This document shows positions 26,925 to 34,979 of a stretch of 64,000 bases of DNA, piece by piece. Both the position numbers and the translations under genes were made by a program. Source of the stretch: Aestuariivivens sediminicola (GTDB lineage: Bacteria > Bacteroidota > Bacteroidia > Flavobacteriales > Flavobacteriaceae); contig NZ_JAKMCM010000001.1 of the NCBI RefSeq assembly GCF_022662015.1, forward strand, positions 310,001-374,000. Direction: 5' to 3'. The first letter of the stretch is position 1. Each line of letters starts with the position of its first letter. Under the pieces are notes generated by a model. It did not search any database. It was not told where the DNA came from and saw only the letters and a program-made list of their open reading frames with translations.

Positions 26925-28067
26925 TTAAAACTCAGCCCTGAAGGCTGTTGGTGTTTGGTTGGTAAATTTTTTAAAGGCAGTATAGAAGGTAGACTTCGAG
27001 TTAAATCCACATTCTAAACCGATGGATACAATAGTGTAGTCACTAAATTCATCATTCGCCAAAAACTTTTTGGCCTGAGCAACGCGCAGCGAATTTATAT
27101 AATCTGAAAAATTATAATCACTATAAGAATTTATAAGTTTCGAAAAATAGCTTTTACTCATACCCATATCCATAGCTAATGCTTCCATACTCAAAAGGGG
27201 ATCCAGGTACAGTTTATTTTTTATAATGTGGTCTTTTATTCTTTCAAAATCTTTGTCATGCTTCGCGTTGAAAAAATCATCGTCTTCCTTCTTAGAATCC
27301 TCTATCTCATTTGACGCAATTGATACGTTTTCGCTCTCCAAACTACTTCGAAGTATAATGCGATCTCGAAGCACATGATATTTGTACATCCCCTGGTAAC
27401 CTATCCAGTAAATCAATATTGAAGTAAAAAGGTTTAAAAATTTGTAAGCATCCTGATTTCCCGTTTTTACTTTGATGGCAAGGGCGACAGCAAAAAAACC
27501 GATGTTAATTACGCCGAATCTAAAGAACCATTTTATCCAATTCAAATCATCATAAGATAAAATATAGGCCAATAAATGATGACGCCTGAAAACAATTAAA
27601 CTCGCATTACCGAAGAGAAATATCATGTAAAACAAATTAAAAATATCCTCTACATTGGTATAATTGTATATGACAGTCACATCACGATCTGGTACTTCAT
27701 AATATACATAGGATATCAGGCAAAGTCGAATAATGAGTTCAGAAATAAAAATAACTGCCGAGGTTTTTAAATAGTTATTTACTTTCTGCTCTATTTTAAT
27801 AAAATAAATTAAAAAAGCATAAAACATGGGTACAATAAAGAAGTACCACGGTATGAGTAACTGTCGAATGAGGAATAAGTCGGAGACATAGCCATGGGCA
27901 ATGAGCCAACGCTGTAAATTGTTTAATGAAATAAAAAATACAATAAGATTGAGAAATACGATGACCCTGTCGAATTTCTTTTTAACAAATAGGGTTACAA
28001 GATTAAACACAAAACCCTGAACAACTCCTGCAATCAATAAAAAGTTGACTATGGAAACAAAATTCAT
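26925..28067 (-). CDS. Membrane-linked AraC-family transcriptional regulator
   Basis: The 380-residue protein has seven hydrophobic spans in residues 1-235 and an AraC/XylS DNA-binding domain at the C-terminus (about 270-380). The two helix-turn-helix parts are visible: SMEALAMDMGMSKSYFSKLI and the segment SIGLECGFNSKSTFYTAFKK, followed by TPTAFR. A membrane sensor fused directly to an AraC domain is a known Bacteroidota layout. It is adjacent to and in line with the SDR operon, with site B in the gap, so it is the likely regulator. The signal it senses is unknown. Confidence 0.88.
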   Translation of the reverse strand: MNFVSIVNFLLIAGVVQGFVFNLVTLFVKKKFDRVIVFLNLIVFFISLNNLQRWLIAHGYVSDLFLIRQLLIPWYFFIVPMFYAFLIYFIKIEQKVNNYLKTSAVIFISELIIRLCLISYVYYEVPDRDVTVIYNYTNVEDIFNLFYMIFLFGNASLIVFRRHHLLAYILSYDDLNWIKWFFRFGVINIGFFAVALAIKVKTGNQDAYKFLNLFTSILIYWIGYQGMYKYHVLRDRIILRSSLESENVSIASNEIEDSKKEDDDFFNAKHDKDFERIKDHIIKNKLYLDPLLSMEALAMDMGMSKSYFSKLINSYSDYNFSDYINSLRVAQAKKFLANDEFSDYTIVSIGLECGFNSKSTFYTAFKKFTNQTPTAFRAEF

Positions 28068-28268
28068 TTATAGTACGCTATTTTATGAAATCATGTGTTT
28101 TTGAATTTTAAATGTAAGAAAAAAACACCTTCCAAAACAGGTACTACAAAAAAAGTAAGAAATTAAATACTCAGGACGAGGAGAAAGAAACTAGAGAAGA
28201 CTGTAATTCAGAAAATAGAAAAACCCGTAAAACCAAACTTAAAGAAATTCCAATGAAGTGATAAAAGC
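28068..28268. other. AT-rich region upstream of the AraC gene
   Basis: About 200 bp rich in A and AT. It should contain the promoter of the AraC-family gene. No exact consensus promoter, GTCC-N12-GGAC site or hairpin was found. Confidence 0.35.
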
Positions 28269-28433
28269 TTAGGCTGCTTTTAGGTGACTTTCTTGAGTTA
28301 AATTATAGGAATACGTAGTATTGAGACTTTTTTTGTATTCGCTGTTAATTAATACATTGTACATATACGTATCTATAATGTTATTAATAAGATTTTGAAG
28401 TGAATAGGCGTGGGTATTGGTTCTGGTTTTCAT
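28269..28433 (-). CDS. Possible small protein, 54 residues
   Basis: An ATG at 28433 opens a 54-codon frame ending in TAA at 28269. The product starts MKTRTNTHAYS and has an Ile/Asn/Tyr-rich middle (LINNIIDTYMYN); it has no signal peptide or membrane span. It sits alone in a 527-bp gap between the divergent AraC and HTH genes. Its codon use looks like the neighbours and no longer frame overlaps it. Evidence is limited to the open frame, so it may be chance. Confidence 0.35.
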   Translation of the reverse strand: MKTRTNTHAYSLQNLINNIIDTYMYNVLINSEYKKSLNTTYSYNLTQESHLKAA

Positions 28434-28595
28434 GATTAAAGATTTTAATTATTTAACTTCTCTGCATGCTTGAAAGCAACAGGATAAAATTAAGTACTAT
28501 TTATTACAAACGCTTAACAGAATTTGCTTAAAACTTCACTTTTTTTTCTTAAATTTCACAAAATCTACCGTCACACTACTTGCAATTTTTAAAAA
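28434..28595. other. Divergent intergenic region
   Basis: Lies between the possible small gene (minus) and the HTH gene (plus). It is AT-rich; TAAATTTC about 50 bp before the HTH gene is a near match to TAnnTTTG, but spacing to a TTG is wrong. Confidence 0.3.
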
Positions 28596-29594
28596 ATGCA
28601 AGAACAGTTTATAAAATTTCTTAAAGGAAAAACTCAGGATAACACCTCATTTGTCGACGAAGTCGCAGGCGTTTTGGATATCGGTTATGATGCAGCCTAC
28701 AGACGCATAAACTTGAAGACCAGTCTCACTCTGGAAGAAGGTGTCAAGTTGGCCAGGCATTATAAGGTTTCATTGAACAAACTTTTTGAGGTTGGCAATA
28801 CAAACACTTTGATTGCCGAATTGCCTCCACAACCAAAAGACGAATTGGGCCTGGAAATGTGGTTAAAAGCCTCCTTGGATAATGTTTCAACCCTCATAAA
28901 GCTTAAAAATTGTGAAATCATTTATTCGGCAAAAGACATTCCATTTTTTCACACTTTAAATGATTCAAATCTTTCTCGCTATAAGATGTATGTATGGCTT
29001 AAGGATCTAAATACAGATATGGCAAAAAGTAAAATTACTTTTGACGATTGGGTCGAAACCATACCTGATTCTCTTTTACAAAGTGCCTATAACTTAAGTG
29101 CTGCTTACAAATATATTGATATCACAGAATTATGGAATGACAATACGGTTACCGGTACCTTACAGCAAGTTTTGTATTATTTTGAGGCTGGTCTCGTTTC
29201 AAAAGAAATGGCGCTCTCCATTTGCGAAGATATCAATGATGTTATAAACCATACCGAAGAACAAACGATTCAGCAGAGTCTATTTGGTGCCAAAAATAAA
29301 AATTCTTATCACCTCTATAAATGCGACCTTCATATGTTGACCAACACGGTTATGGTAAAAACACCTTTTCAAAAAGTATTTTTTTCACCATTCACTGTGT
29401 TAAGCTATTTTAAGATAGAACACCAGGAAACCTGTGAGATGATGCATGATTTTTTACAAAAGCAAATGTCTATTTCAAAACTTTTGGCCACTGCGGGAGA
29501 ACGTGATAGAACCTTATTTTTCAAGACCATTCATCAAAAAATAAATACGGTTAAAGCATTTATCAACCTAGACGATAAGAGGACTTTTCTGTAG
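28596..29594 (+). CDS. HTH-domain protein of unknown function (probable regulator)
   Basis: The 332-residue soluble protein has an N-terminal helix-turn-helix of the Cro/C1 or BetR kind (FVDEVAGVLDIGYDAAYRRI and the helix LTLEEGVKLARHYKVSLNKLFE, residues 19-65). The rest is an all-alpha region with no recognised domain, similar in build to conserved flavobacterial regulators that have no assigned role. It has no signal peptide or membrane span. It is separate from the neighbours, with 65 bp before the next gene. Confidence 0.65.
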   Translation: MQEQFIKFLKGKTQDNTSFVDEVAGVLDIGYDAAYRRINLKTSLTLEEGVKLARHYKVSLNKLFEVGNTNTLIAELPPQPKDELGLEMWLKASLDNVSTLIKLKNCEIIYSAKDIPFFHTLNDSNLSRYKMYVWLKDLNTDMAKSKITFDDWVETIPDSLLQSAYNLSAAYKYIDITELWNDNTVTGTLQQVLYYFEAGLVSKEMALSICEDINDVINHTEEQTIQQSLFGAKNKNSYHLYKCDLHMLTNTVMVKTPFQKVFFSPFTVLSYFKIEHQETCEMMHDFLQKQMSISKLLATAGERDRTLFFKTIHQKINTVKAFINLDDKRTFL

Positions 29595-29659
29595 CTTGGT
29601 TTTTTGTTAAATCTTGTTAAAAACTTGATTTTCTTTATTTTTCGACTATATTATAGGTT

Positions 29660-30034
29660 ATGATTTATACGGACAAAGAAAAATATTCTGATATTTTAGT
29701 TGACTCCATTGCGTATTTGGAAAATAGAGGATTCGAAAATATTAAAGCAGACATTGACGGTTACGAAACACCGAAATCTTACATTAAAAAAGGAAGCGAC
29801 ATTGCAGTAACGCCTGACATAGTAGCAACAAAGGAAGGCAGAAAGCATGTTTTTGATGTAAGCTTAAAATCTGAAAAACCTAAACTGCTTAAATCCAAGT
29901 GGCTATTCCTAAATACCTTAAGTAATTTAAAATCGTATCGGTTTAAATTAATTACCACGAGAGGGCATTACAAATTCACTAATGAAATGTTGGAAGCCAT
30001 TAACTTAAGTGATAAAAATCTTATCAAAATTTAA
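29660..30034 (+). CDS. Conserved hypothetical protein with nuclease-like core pattern
   Basis: The 124-residue protein is soluble and basic. The middle part TPDIVATKEGRKHVFDVSLK, a beta-hairpin beginning with Pro-Asp and ending with an acidic residue and Lys, resembles the core of PD-(D/E)XK nucleases, although the second half reads D-V-S-L-K rather than D-x-K. The protein appears conserved among flavobacteria from my recollection, always without a function. It lies 92 bp before rpoD in the same direction. The nuclease idea is a weak inference. Confidence 0.6.
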   Translation: MIYTDKEKYSDILVDSIAYLENRGFENIKADIDGYETPKSYIKKGSDIAVTPDIVATKEGRKHVFDVSLKSEKPKLLKSKWLFLNTLSNLKSYRFKLITTRGHYKFTNEMLEAINLSDKNLIKI

Positions 30035-30126
30035 ATTTATTTTAAGCTTTTGTAACATTTTTGGTTATTCTTCCGTATAACTAAAGTAAAAGAATTGCAA
30101 TCCCTCTAAAATAAGAACAGCATTAC

Positions 30127-30990
30127 ATGAGACAACTTAAGATTACGAAGCAGGTTACCAATAGAGAAACTGCGTCGTTAGACAAGTATTTACAGGAAAT
30201 TGGTAAAGTAGATTTAATTACTGCTGACGAAGAAGTTGAATTAGCACAGCGCATCAAAGCAGGTGATCAGGTAGCTCTGGAAAAATTAACCAAGGCGAAT
30301 CTGCGCTTTGTGGTTTCTGTTGCCAAGCAGTACCAAAATCAAGGCTTAACCTTACCGGATTTAATTAATGAAGGAAATTTAGGGCTTATTAAAGCGGCTC
30401 AGCGTTTCGATGAGACTCGTGGATTTAAGTTTATTTCCTATGCCGTGTGGTGGATACGTCAGTCCATTCTTCAAGCTTTAGCCGAACAATCGCGTATTGT
30501 TCGTTTACCACTTAACAAGATCGGATCGATAAATAAAATCAATAAGACTTTTGCCTTCTTAGAGCAGAGTCATGAGCGTCCGCCAAGTGCTGAGGAGATT
30601 GCCAAAGAACTGGACATGACCATTAATGATGTAAAGGAGTCCATGAAAAACTCTGGACGTCATGTCAGTATGGATGCTCCATTAGTTGAAGGTGAAGATT
30701 CAAATTTATACGATGTATTAAATAGTGGAGAATCACCAAATCCAGATAAGGAGCTTTTACACGAATCCTTGCGTACCGAAATAGAGCGTGCTTTGGAAAC
30801 CCTTACACCTCGTGAAGCCGATGTGATTCGTTTGTATTTTGGCTTGGGTAATCAGCATCCTATGACGCTTGAAGAAATTGGAGAAACATTCGATTTAACG
30901 CGAGAGCGTGTCAGACAGATAAAAGAAAAAGCAATACGCAGGTTAAAACATACGTCCAGAAGTAAAATATTAAAAACCTATCTGGGCTAA
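30127..30990 (+). CDS. rpoD: Primary sigma factor RpoD/SigA, short Bacteroidota form
   Basis: The 287-residue sigma-70 protein has region 1.2 ([11 protein letters not shown]), region 2 ([13 protein letters not shown], the core-binding [14 protein letters not shown] and the -10 reading segment [10 protein letters not shown]), region 3 and region 4 ([27 protein letters not shown]). Region 1.1 and the non-conserved insert of E. coli RpoD are missing, as is normal for Bacteroidota. The group's sigma recognises TTG at -33 and TAnnTTTG at -7; several exact matches occur in this window. Upstream spacing is 92 bp. Confidence 0.95.
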   Translation: MRQLKITKQVTNRETASLDKYLQEIGKVDLITADEEVELAQRIKAGDQVALEKLTKANLRFVVSVAKQYQNQGLTLPDLINEGNLGLIKAAQRFDETRGFKFISYAVWWIRQSILQALAEQSRIVRLPLNKIGSINKINKTFAFLEQSHERPPSAEEIAKELDMTINDVKESMKNSGRHVSMDAPLVEGEDSNLYDVLNSGESPNPDKELLHESLRTEIERALETLTPREADVIRLYFGLGNQHPMTLEEIGETFDLTRERVRQIKEKAIRRLKHTSRSKILKTYLG

Positions 30991-31068
30991 AGACAACCAA
31001 ATTATTATCAAAAATCTTGTAATTGATGTGGGATTTTGAACGAACTATTTAATTTATATATTTTTGAG

Positions 31069-31076
31069 TATATTTG
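31069..31076 (+). promoter_or_regulatory. Candidate -7 element for a transcript between rpoD and rpe
   Basis: TATATTTG matches TAnnTTTG; the -33 position has T-rich sequence but not TTG. Transcription would start near 31082 and reach the terminator at 31234. Confidence 0.4.
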
Positions 31077-31081
31077 GGTAG

Positions 31082-31234
31082 TTTAAGTTTTTGTAAAAGA
31101 AATATTAATATAAAGTTATTTTCTGGTGGATAATAGAATATCAGCCAGATTAAGGTTACAAACAGTTTCACATAACTGTTCGTTTTTTGATTGATGAAAG
31201 AACCCCCGGCTGATTACCGGGGGTTTATTTTTTT
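31082..31234 (+). ncRNA. Candidate structured small RNA between rpoD and rpe
   Basis: The 280-bp gap holds three consecutive hairpins: one at 31122-31149 (TCTGG/CCAGA with an inner GATA/TATC stem), one at 31161-31180 (AACAGT/ACTGTT, followed by a T run), and a GC-rich terminator at 31202-31234. There is a -7 element near 31069. No open frame fits. The segment could be an independent RNA of about 150 nt or the 3' region of rpoD; I recognise no Rfam family. Confidence 0.45.
31202..31234 (+). terminator. Strong intrinsic terminator before rpe
   Basis: ACCCCCGG pairs with CCGGGGGT around a 7-nt loop, followed by a T-rich tract. It ends the transcript from rpoD or the candidate RNA. Confidence 0.92.
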
Positions 31235-31270
31235 ATACTATTTTTGTCCAAACAATTTCAACATCCATAA

Positions 31271-31933
31271 ATGAGTTCAAAATTAATAGCGCCTTCCATT
31301 TTAGCGGCCGATTTCGCAAACCTACAACGCGATGTAGAAATGGTCAATCGAAGTGATGCCGATTGGATTCATATTGATATTATGGACGGCGTATTCGTTC
31401 CCAATATTTCTTTTGGTATGCCTGTCCTTAAGGCCATAGCAAAGCACGCTGAAAAACCCTTAGATGTGCATTTAATGATTGTGGACCCGAATCGATACAT
31501 CAAAACCTTTGCCGAACTGGGAAGCCATGTATTAACCGTCCATTATGAAGCGTGCACCCACTTACACCGAACCTTACAAGCTATTAAAGCAGAAGGCATG
31601 AAAGCGGGTGTTGCCCTGAACCCTCACACGAATATTAACGTTTTGGAAGACACTATAAATGATATCGATTTGGTATGTTTAATGAGTGTAAACCCGGGGT
31701 TTGGAGGACAAAGTTTTATTGAGAATACGTACGCTAAAGTATCACAATTAAAAACATTAATAACACGAAAAGGAGCTAAAACCTTAATTGAGATTGATGG
31801 GGGTGTAACCAATACCAATGCAAAAAAATTAATTTACACAGGTGCTGATGTTTTAGTTGCCGGAAGCTTTGTATTTAAAAGCAAAGATCCCAAAGCAACG
31901 ATTACAGATTTAAAACATATTGCAAATACTTAA
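31271..31933 (+). CDS. rpe: Ribulose-phosphate 3-epimerase
   Basis: The 220-residue TIM-barrel protein has the family motifs: SILAADFANL near residue 9, WIHIDIMDGVFVPNISFG near 32 with the catalytic Asp and metal-binding His, HLMI near 66, MSVNPGFGGQSF near 140 and EIDGGV near 175 with the second catalytic Asp. It interconverts ribulose 5-phosphate and xylulose 5-phosphate in the pentose phosphate pathway. The gene has its own promoter region after the strong terminator and converges with the CBS genes (2 bp between stops). Confidence 0.96.
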   Translation: MSSKLIAPSILAADFANLQRDVEMVNRSDADWIHIDIMDGVFVPNISFGMPVLKAIAKHAEKPLDVHLMIVDPNRYIKTFAELGSHVLTVHYEACTHLHRTLQAIKAEGMKAGVALNPHTNINVLEDTINDIDLVCLMSVNPGFGGQSFIENTYAKVSQLKTLITRKGAKTLIEIDGGVTNTNAKKLIYTGADVLVAGSFVFKSKDPKATITDLKHIANT

Positions 31934-31935
31934 GC

Positions 31936-32355
31936 CTAGAGATATTGGTTTAACATATATTTCATCATATCAGTGGTTGTAACAATACCTACTAAAATAG
32001 AATCATCAACGATAGGCAAAGCGTGAAACTCCCTCTCCGATAGTATTTTGGCTACTTCTTTAATGCTGGTGTTACTTGTAACTGTAACGACATTTTTTGT
32101 CATAACCTGCTCTATAGAAAACATGTTGTAGACAACGGTATCGACATCTCGATCATCCTCGGAGGCGTCGGCCAAGCTAATCTTTAACAGATCTGAATAA
32201 CTCAACATACCAATAATAGACTCTTCCTGTACTACTGGGATATGCCGAATATTATATTGCTTGAACAGCATCTCTGCTGTAGTTAAATCATCACTGCGAT
32301 CTAAGGCAATGATATGCTTGGTCATTATTTCTGATACTGGAATTAAATCTTTCAT
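31936..32355 (-). CDS. CBS-pair protein, paralogue 2
   Basis: The 139-residue protein is made of two CBS domains and little else (VSEIMTKHIIAL at the start; IEQVMTKNVVTVTSNTSIKEVAKIL in the second). Stand-alone CBS pairs bind adenosyl nucleotides such as AMP and regulate partner enzymes or channels. It is very similar along its length to the next gene upstream (32432-32851), so the pair came from a tandem duplication. No partner domain is present, and the target is unknown. Confidence 0.88.
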   Translation of the reverse strand: MKDLIPVSEIMTKHIIALDRSDDLTTAEMLFKQYNIRHIPVVQEESIIGMLSYSDLLKISLADASEDDRDVDTVVYNMFSIEQVMTKNVVTVTSNTSIKEVAKILSEREFHALPIVDDSILVGIVTTTDMMKYMLNQYL

Positions 32356-32431
32356 TGTTTTACTTTTTAAAAAATCAAAATTATGTCTTTAACACGAATC
32401 TACACGAGATAGTTATTGGTAACTGATAACA

Positions 32432-32851
32432 CTAAAATTGACTCAGTAGATACCGTATGACATCCGTAGTCGTGACAATACCTACCAATTGATTATTATC
32501 AATAACGGGTAAGGCGTGAAATTCTCGGGTTGCAAATATTTCGGCCACATCTTTAATCGAATTCGATGAGGTTACCGAAACTATTTTCTGTCTCATAACC
32601 TGTTCAACTGTAAACATTTTATACACAAACACATCGGTATCCTGATCGTCATTATCACTATAATCCGCAAACTTAAGCCGAAGTAAATCCGTTTTGCTCA
32701 GCATCCCAATGACCACATTATTCGTAACCACGGGCAAATGTCTAATATTGTATTTTTTAAAAATCTGCTCTGCCTTTTCCAGACTATCTTTTTTCTTCAA
32801 AGTAATGACATTTTCTGTCATTATCATTGAAACAGGTGCTTTTCGTATCAT
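32432..32851 (-). CDS. CBS-pair protein, paralogue 1
   Basis: The 139-residue two-CBS-domain protein has VSMIMTENVITL at the start and VEQVMRQKIVSVTSSNSIKDVAEIF in the second domain. It has the same length as its downstream neighbour and similar motifs (KKYNIRHLPVV, REFHALPV, GIVTTTD). A 76-bp gap separates the two, so they may be cotranscribed. It probably senses adenylate nucleotides; the regulated partner is not visible in this window. Confidence 0.88.
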   Translation of the reverse strand: MIRKAPVSMIMTENVITLKKKDSLEKAEQIFKKYNIRHLPVVTNNVVIGMLSKTDLLRLKFADYSDNDDQDTDVFVYKMFTVEQVMRQKIVSVTSSNSIKDVAEIFATREFHALPVIDNNQLVGIVTTTDVIRYLLSQF

Positions 32852-33090
32852 TACATTTTGATTTTGGTTTACTAAAGACTAAAAATATTAAACTGATTGT
32901 TAATTTAGTATGACATTCATCATATAATAATCCAGAACAATTAAAAGGTTTTTAATCGAATATATATACCTCTTACAGGTAAATTGCCATGAATTGACTT
33001 AAATTATTCGTATCTTAGAATACACCCTTCTCATAGCCAGCATTTTACATACTTCTGTTAGGAAAATCATTTGTTTATTAACTTTAAAAA
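32852..33090. other. Divergent intergenic region
   Basis: 239 AT-rich bases between the CBS pair and the CHRD gene. Both promoters should be here, but I found no exact consensus match. Confidence 0.35.
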
Positions 33091-33651
33091 ATGTTTATGA
33101 AAACACTAACCAGATTTTTGATGCAGGTTGGGCTATTGGTCGTCCTTTGTTTTGTCTTCACAAAATGTTCAAACGAGCAATTAGGCCTTGAATCCGATTT
33201 ACAGAACAACACCTTAATGTCTAAGAGCGCTAACTCAAAAGCATCTGTGCAGGTGAAATTTAATTTTAACACGCATTTATCGCCCGACAATGAAGTTTCT
33301 CTAATTATACGGACTAATGCCACGGGTCAGGCTAATATAAAGATCAACGAAGATGAAACTATGATTTACTATAAAATTATTGTGGCAAATATTGAAAACG
33401 TTCGGGCATCTCATTTCCACAAAGCGCCTCCAGGCGAAAATGGAGGTGTCGTGGTTGGCTTGTTCCTTGGCCCTAAAAAAGAGGGCAGATTTAATGGGAT
33501 CCTTGCTGAAGGTTATATAACATCCGAAAGCTTTTCTGAAGACGGTGAAAATAAATTAGCTATGCTCATCCAGGACATTAGAGACGGTAATATTTATATT
33601 AATGTTCATACCGATAAAAACCCTCCAGGGGAGTTAAGGGGGCAATTATAG
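33091..33651 (+). CDS. Exported CHRD-domain protein
   Basis: The 186-residue protein has a hydrophobic signal segment (LMQVGLLVVLCFVF) followed by KCSNEQ, probably a lipidated Cys at residue 26, although Lys before the Cys is unusual. The mature part is a CHRD domain: LSPDNEV, ATGQANIKI, ASHFHKAPPGENGGVVV and the ending NVHTDKNPPGELRGQL are typical. CHRD domains occur in chordin and in many exported bacterial proteins; the function is not known. Start could be Met3 (33097). Confidence 0.82.
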   Translation: MFMKTLTRFLMQVGLLVVLCFVFTKCSNEQLGLESDLQNNTLMSKSANSKASVQVKFNFNTHLSPDNEVSLIIRTNATGQANIKINEDETMIYYKIIVANIENVRASHFHKAPPGENGGVVVGLFLGPKKEGRFNGILAEGYITSESFSEDGENKLAMLIQDIRDGNIYINVHTDKNPPGELRGQL

Positions 33652-33665
33652 AAACACAGAATATA

Positions 33666-33696
33666 AAAAGAGGTCAAAATTTGACCTCTTTTTTTC
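33666..33696. terminator. Bidirectional terminator
   Basis: AAAAAGAGGTCAAA pairs with TTTGACCTCTTTTT in a near-perfect hairpin with T runs on both strands. It ends the CHRD gene and the convergent MtfA-like gene. Confidence 0.93.
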
Positions 33697-34545
33697 TCAG
33701 TACCCTGCATAGTTAAAATTGAGCATTTGCCGCACCTTGGCATAAACCTGTGGGAATTCAGATTTAAAATCCTGTGGGGTCTCAATAAAATGTTCTATGG
33801 CTACGGCCAAAAATTCAAATTGATTGGTATAGGCATACTTTCTGAAATATTTCGAAGAGGTAATACTATCCCTGAGTGCATCATCCTTGGATAACATTTC
33901 GGAGAGTTCTTTAAAAGTATCGCTAAATATTGTTGAACTAATATCGCGTTCCTTGATACTATTGATATGAATGGCATGAGTGAATTCATGGATCCCTAGA
34001 TTTAAATTATCATCCTCGACGTCAAAGCCTTTTAAAAAATCCTCCCATGAGAGTACCAGGGCCTTAAGTTTAGGATTAAATTCTCCTTTATGGTAACTAG
34101 CGTTCGATTTCGAATAAAATTTCTTGGGATACACTACAATCTTGGAAATTAGTCCAATGTAAAAATCCCGAAATCCAAAGGTCAGCATGACCGCTGTGGC
34201 GGCGAGCAGGACTTTCATTTCCTCAGTAATAACTAATCCTCCTCTTCCAATAAAATCTTTATCAATGATAAAAGAAGCGACCCGATGCTCGAAATAACGC
34301 TTGTTCTGTTCCGATAATTTATTATAAAATCGGAACTTATCCTTTAAGATTTGTTTTTGTAATTCACTGAGTTTTCGCTTAAAAAAATAAAAATGCACAT
34401 AATATGGTTTTCTTTTTTTAAGCACATAACCCATTTCAACTAATTTAATCGCAAAATAAAAGAACATAAAGGTCATTGCCGCAAAGAAAATACCCAGTAT
34501 GATTTTACTTCCTAAATTATATTTTATGATGAGTAGCAGTAACAC
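33697..34545 (-). CDS. MtfA-like zinc metallopeptidase (M90 type)
   Basis: The 282-residue protein has an N-terminal membrane span (IILGIFFAAMTFMFFYFAIKLV) followed by the MtfA-like domain. The zinc site HEFTH is at about residues 186-190, after the region FGFRDFYIGLISKIVVYP that is typical of MtfA. E. coli MtfA binds the repressor Mlc and cleaves model peptides, but flavobacteria lack that context, so the substrate here is unknown. The N-terminal span is absent in E. coli MtfA and suggests tethering to the membrane. Confidence 0.85.
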   Translation of the reverse strand: MLLLLIIKYNLGSKIILGIFFAAMTFMFFYFAIKLVEMGYVLKKRKPYYVHFYFFKRKLSELQKQILKDKFRFYNKLSEQNKRYFEHRVASFIIDKDFIGRGGLVITEEMKVLLAATAVMLTFGFRDFYIGLISKIVVYPKKFYSKSNASYHKGEFNPKLKALVLSWEDFLKGFDVEDDNLNLGIHEFTHAIHINSIKERDISSTIFSDTFKELSEMLSKDDALRDSITSSKYFRKYAYTNQFEFLAVAIEHFIETPQDFKSEFPQVYAKVRQMLNFNYAGY

Positions 34546-34673
34546 CTATTATTAACGTATTAGGTCGATTCGAAATTACATTAATACTTTCTAATAATGT
34601 AATTTAATAAATAAAAAGTGTTGCTTAAACCCATAATTATGATTTAAACTTGGTCAAGTTACACTGTGACATC
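34546..34673. other. Upstream region of the MtfA-like gene
   Basis: AT-rich region with the probable promoter of the MtfA-like gene. No exact consensus promoter seen. Confidence 0.35.
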
Positions 34674-34749
34674 GATCAGGAATTAAGGTGCTTCGCCCCT
34701 TTTTCCCTCAAAGCTCAGCTTTGAAAATAGTCCAAACAAAAAAACGCTC
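34674..34749. repeat. 76-bp direct repeat, copy 1
   Basis: It matches copy 2 (34785-34860) at 75 of 76 positions (T versus G at the tenth base). Both contain the palindrome TCAAAGCTGAGCTTTGA. In the minus direction, copy 1 begins with GAGCG and a T run, which is the 3' half of the tRNA terminator in copy 2, but here it lacks the 5' arm. Confidence 0.93.
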
Positions 34750-34784
34750 TTTTATGAATAAATAGGGAATAATATATTCTTATT

Positions 34785-34860
34785 GATCAGGAATGAAGGT
34801 GCTTCGCCCCTTTTTCCCTCAAAGCTCAGCTTTGAAAATAGTCCAAACAAAAAAACGCTC
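34785..34860. repeat. 76-bp direct repeat, copy 2
   Basis: The copy next to tRNA-Arg. Read on the minus strand, it starts with the 3' arm of the tRNA terminator. It is separated from copy 1 by 35 bp (period 111 bp). Confidence 0.93.
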
Positions 34861-34884
34861 AAGTAAACTTGGCGTTTTTTCTTA
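34848..34884 (-). terminator. Terminator of tRNA-Arg
   Basis: On the minus strand, AAAAAACGC, a small asymmetry and CAAG pair with CTTG and GCGTTTTTT around a 4-nt loop. The T run lies inside repeat copy 2. Confidence 0.85.
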
Positions 34885-34900
34885 TTGAACAATTTATTCG

Positions 34901-34974
34901 TGACCACGGAGGGATTCAAACCCCCGACCGCTGGAGCCGAAATCCAGTGCTCTATTCAGCTGAGCTACGTGGCC
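34901..34974 (-). tRNA. tRNA-Arg(TCG)
   Basis: The 74-nt minus-strand gene folds as a normal cloverleaf. The acceptor stem pairs GGCCACG with CGTGGTC (one G-T pair), the anticodon stem CTGGA/TCCAG encloses TTTCGGC, giving anticodon TCG for arginine CGA codons, and the T arm has GGTTTGAATCC. CCA is not encoded; the discriminator base is A. Confidence 0.95.
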
Positions 34975-34979
34975 TATTG

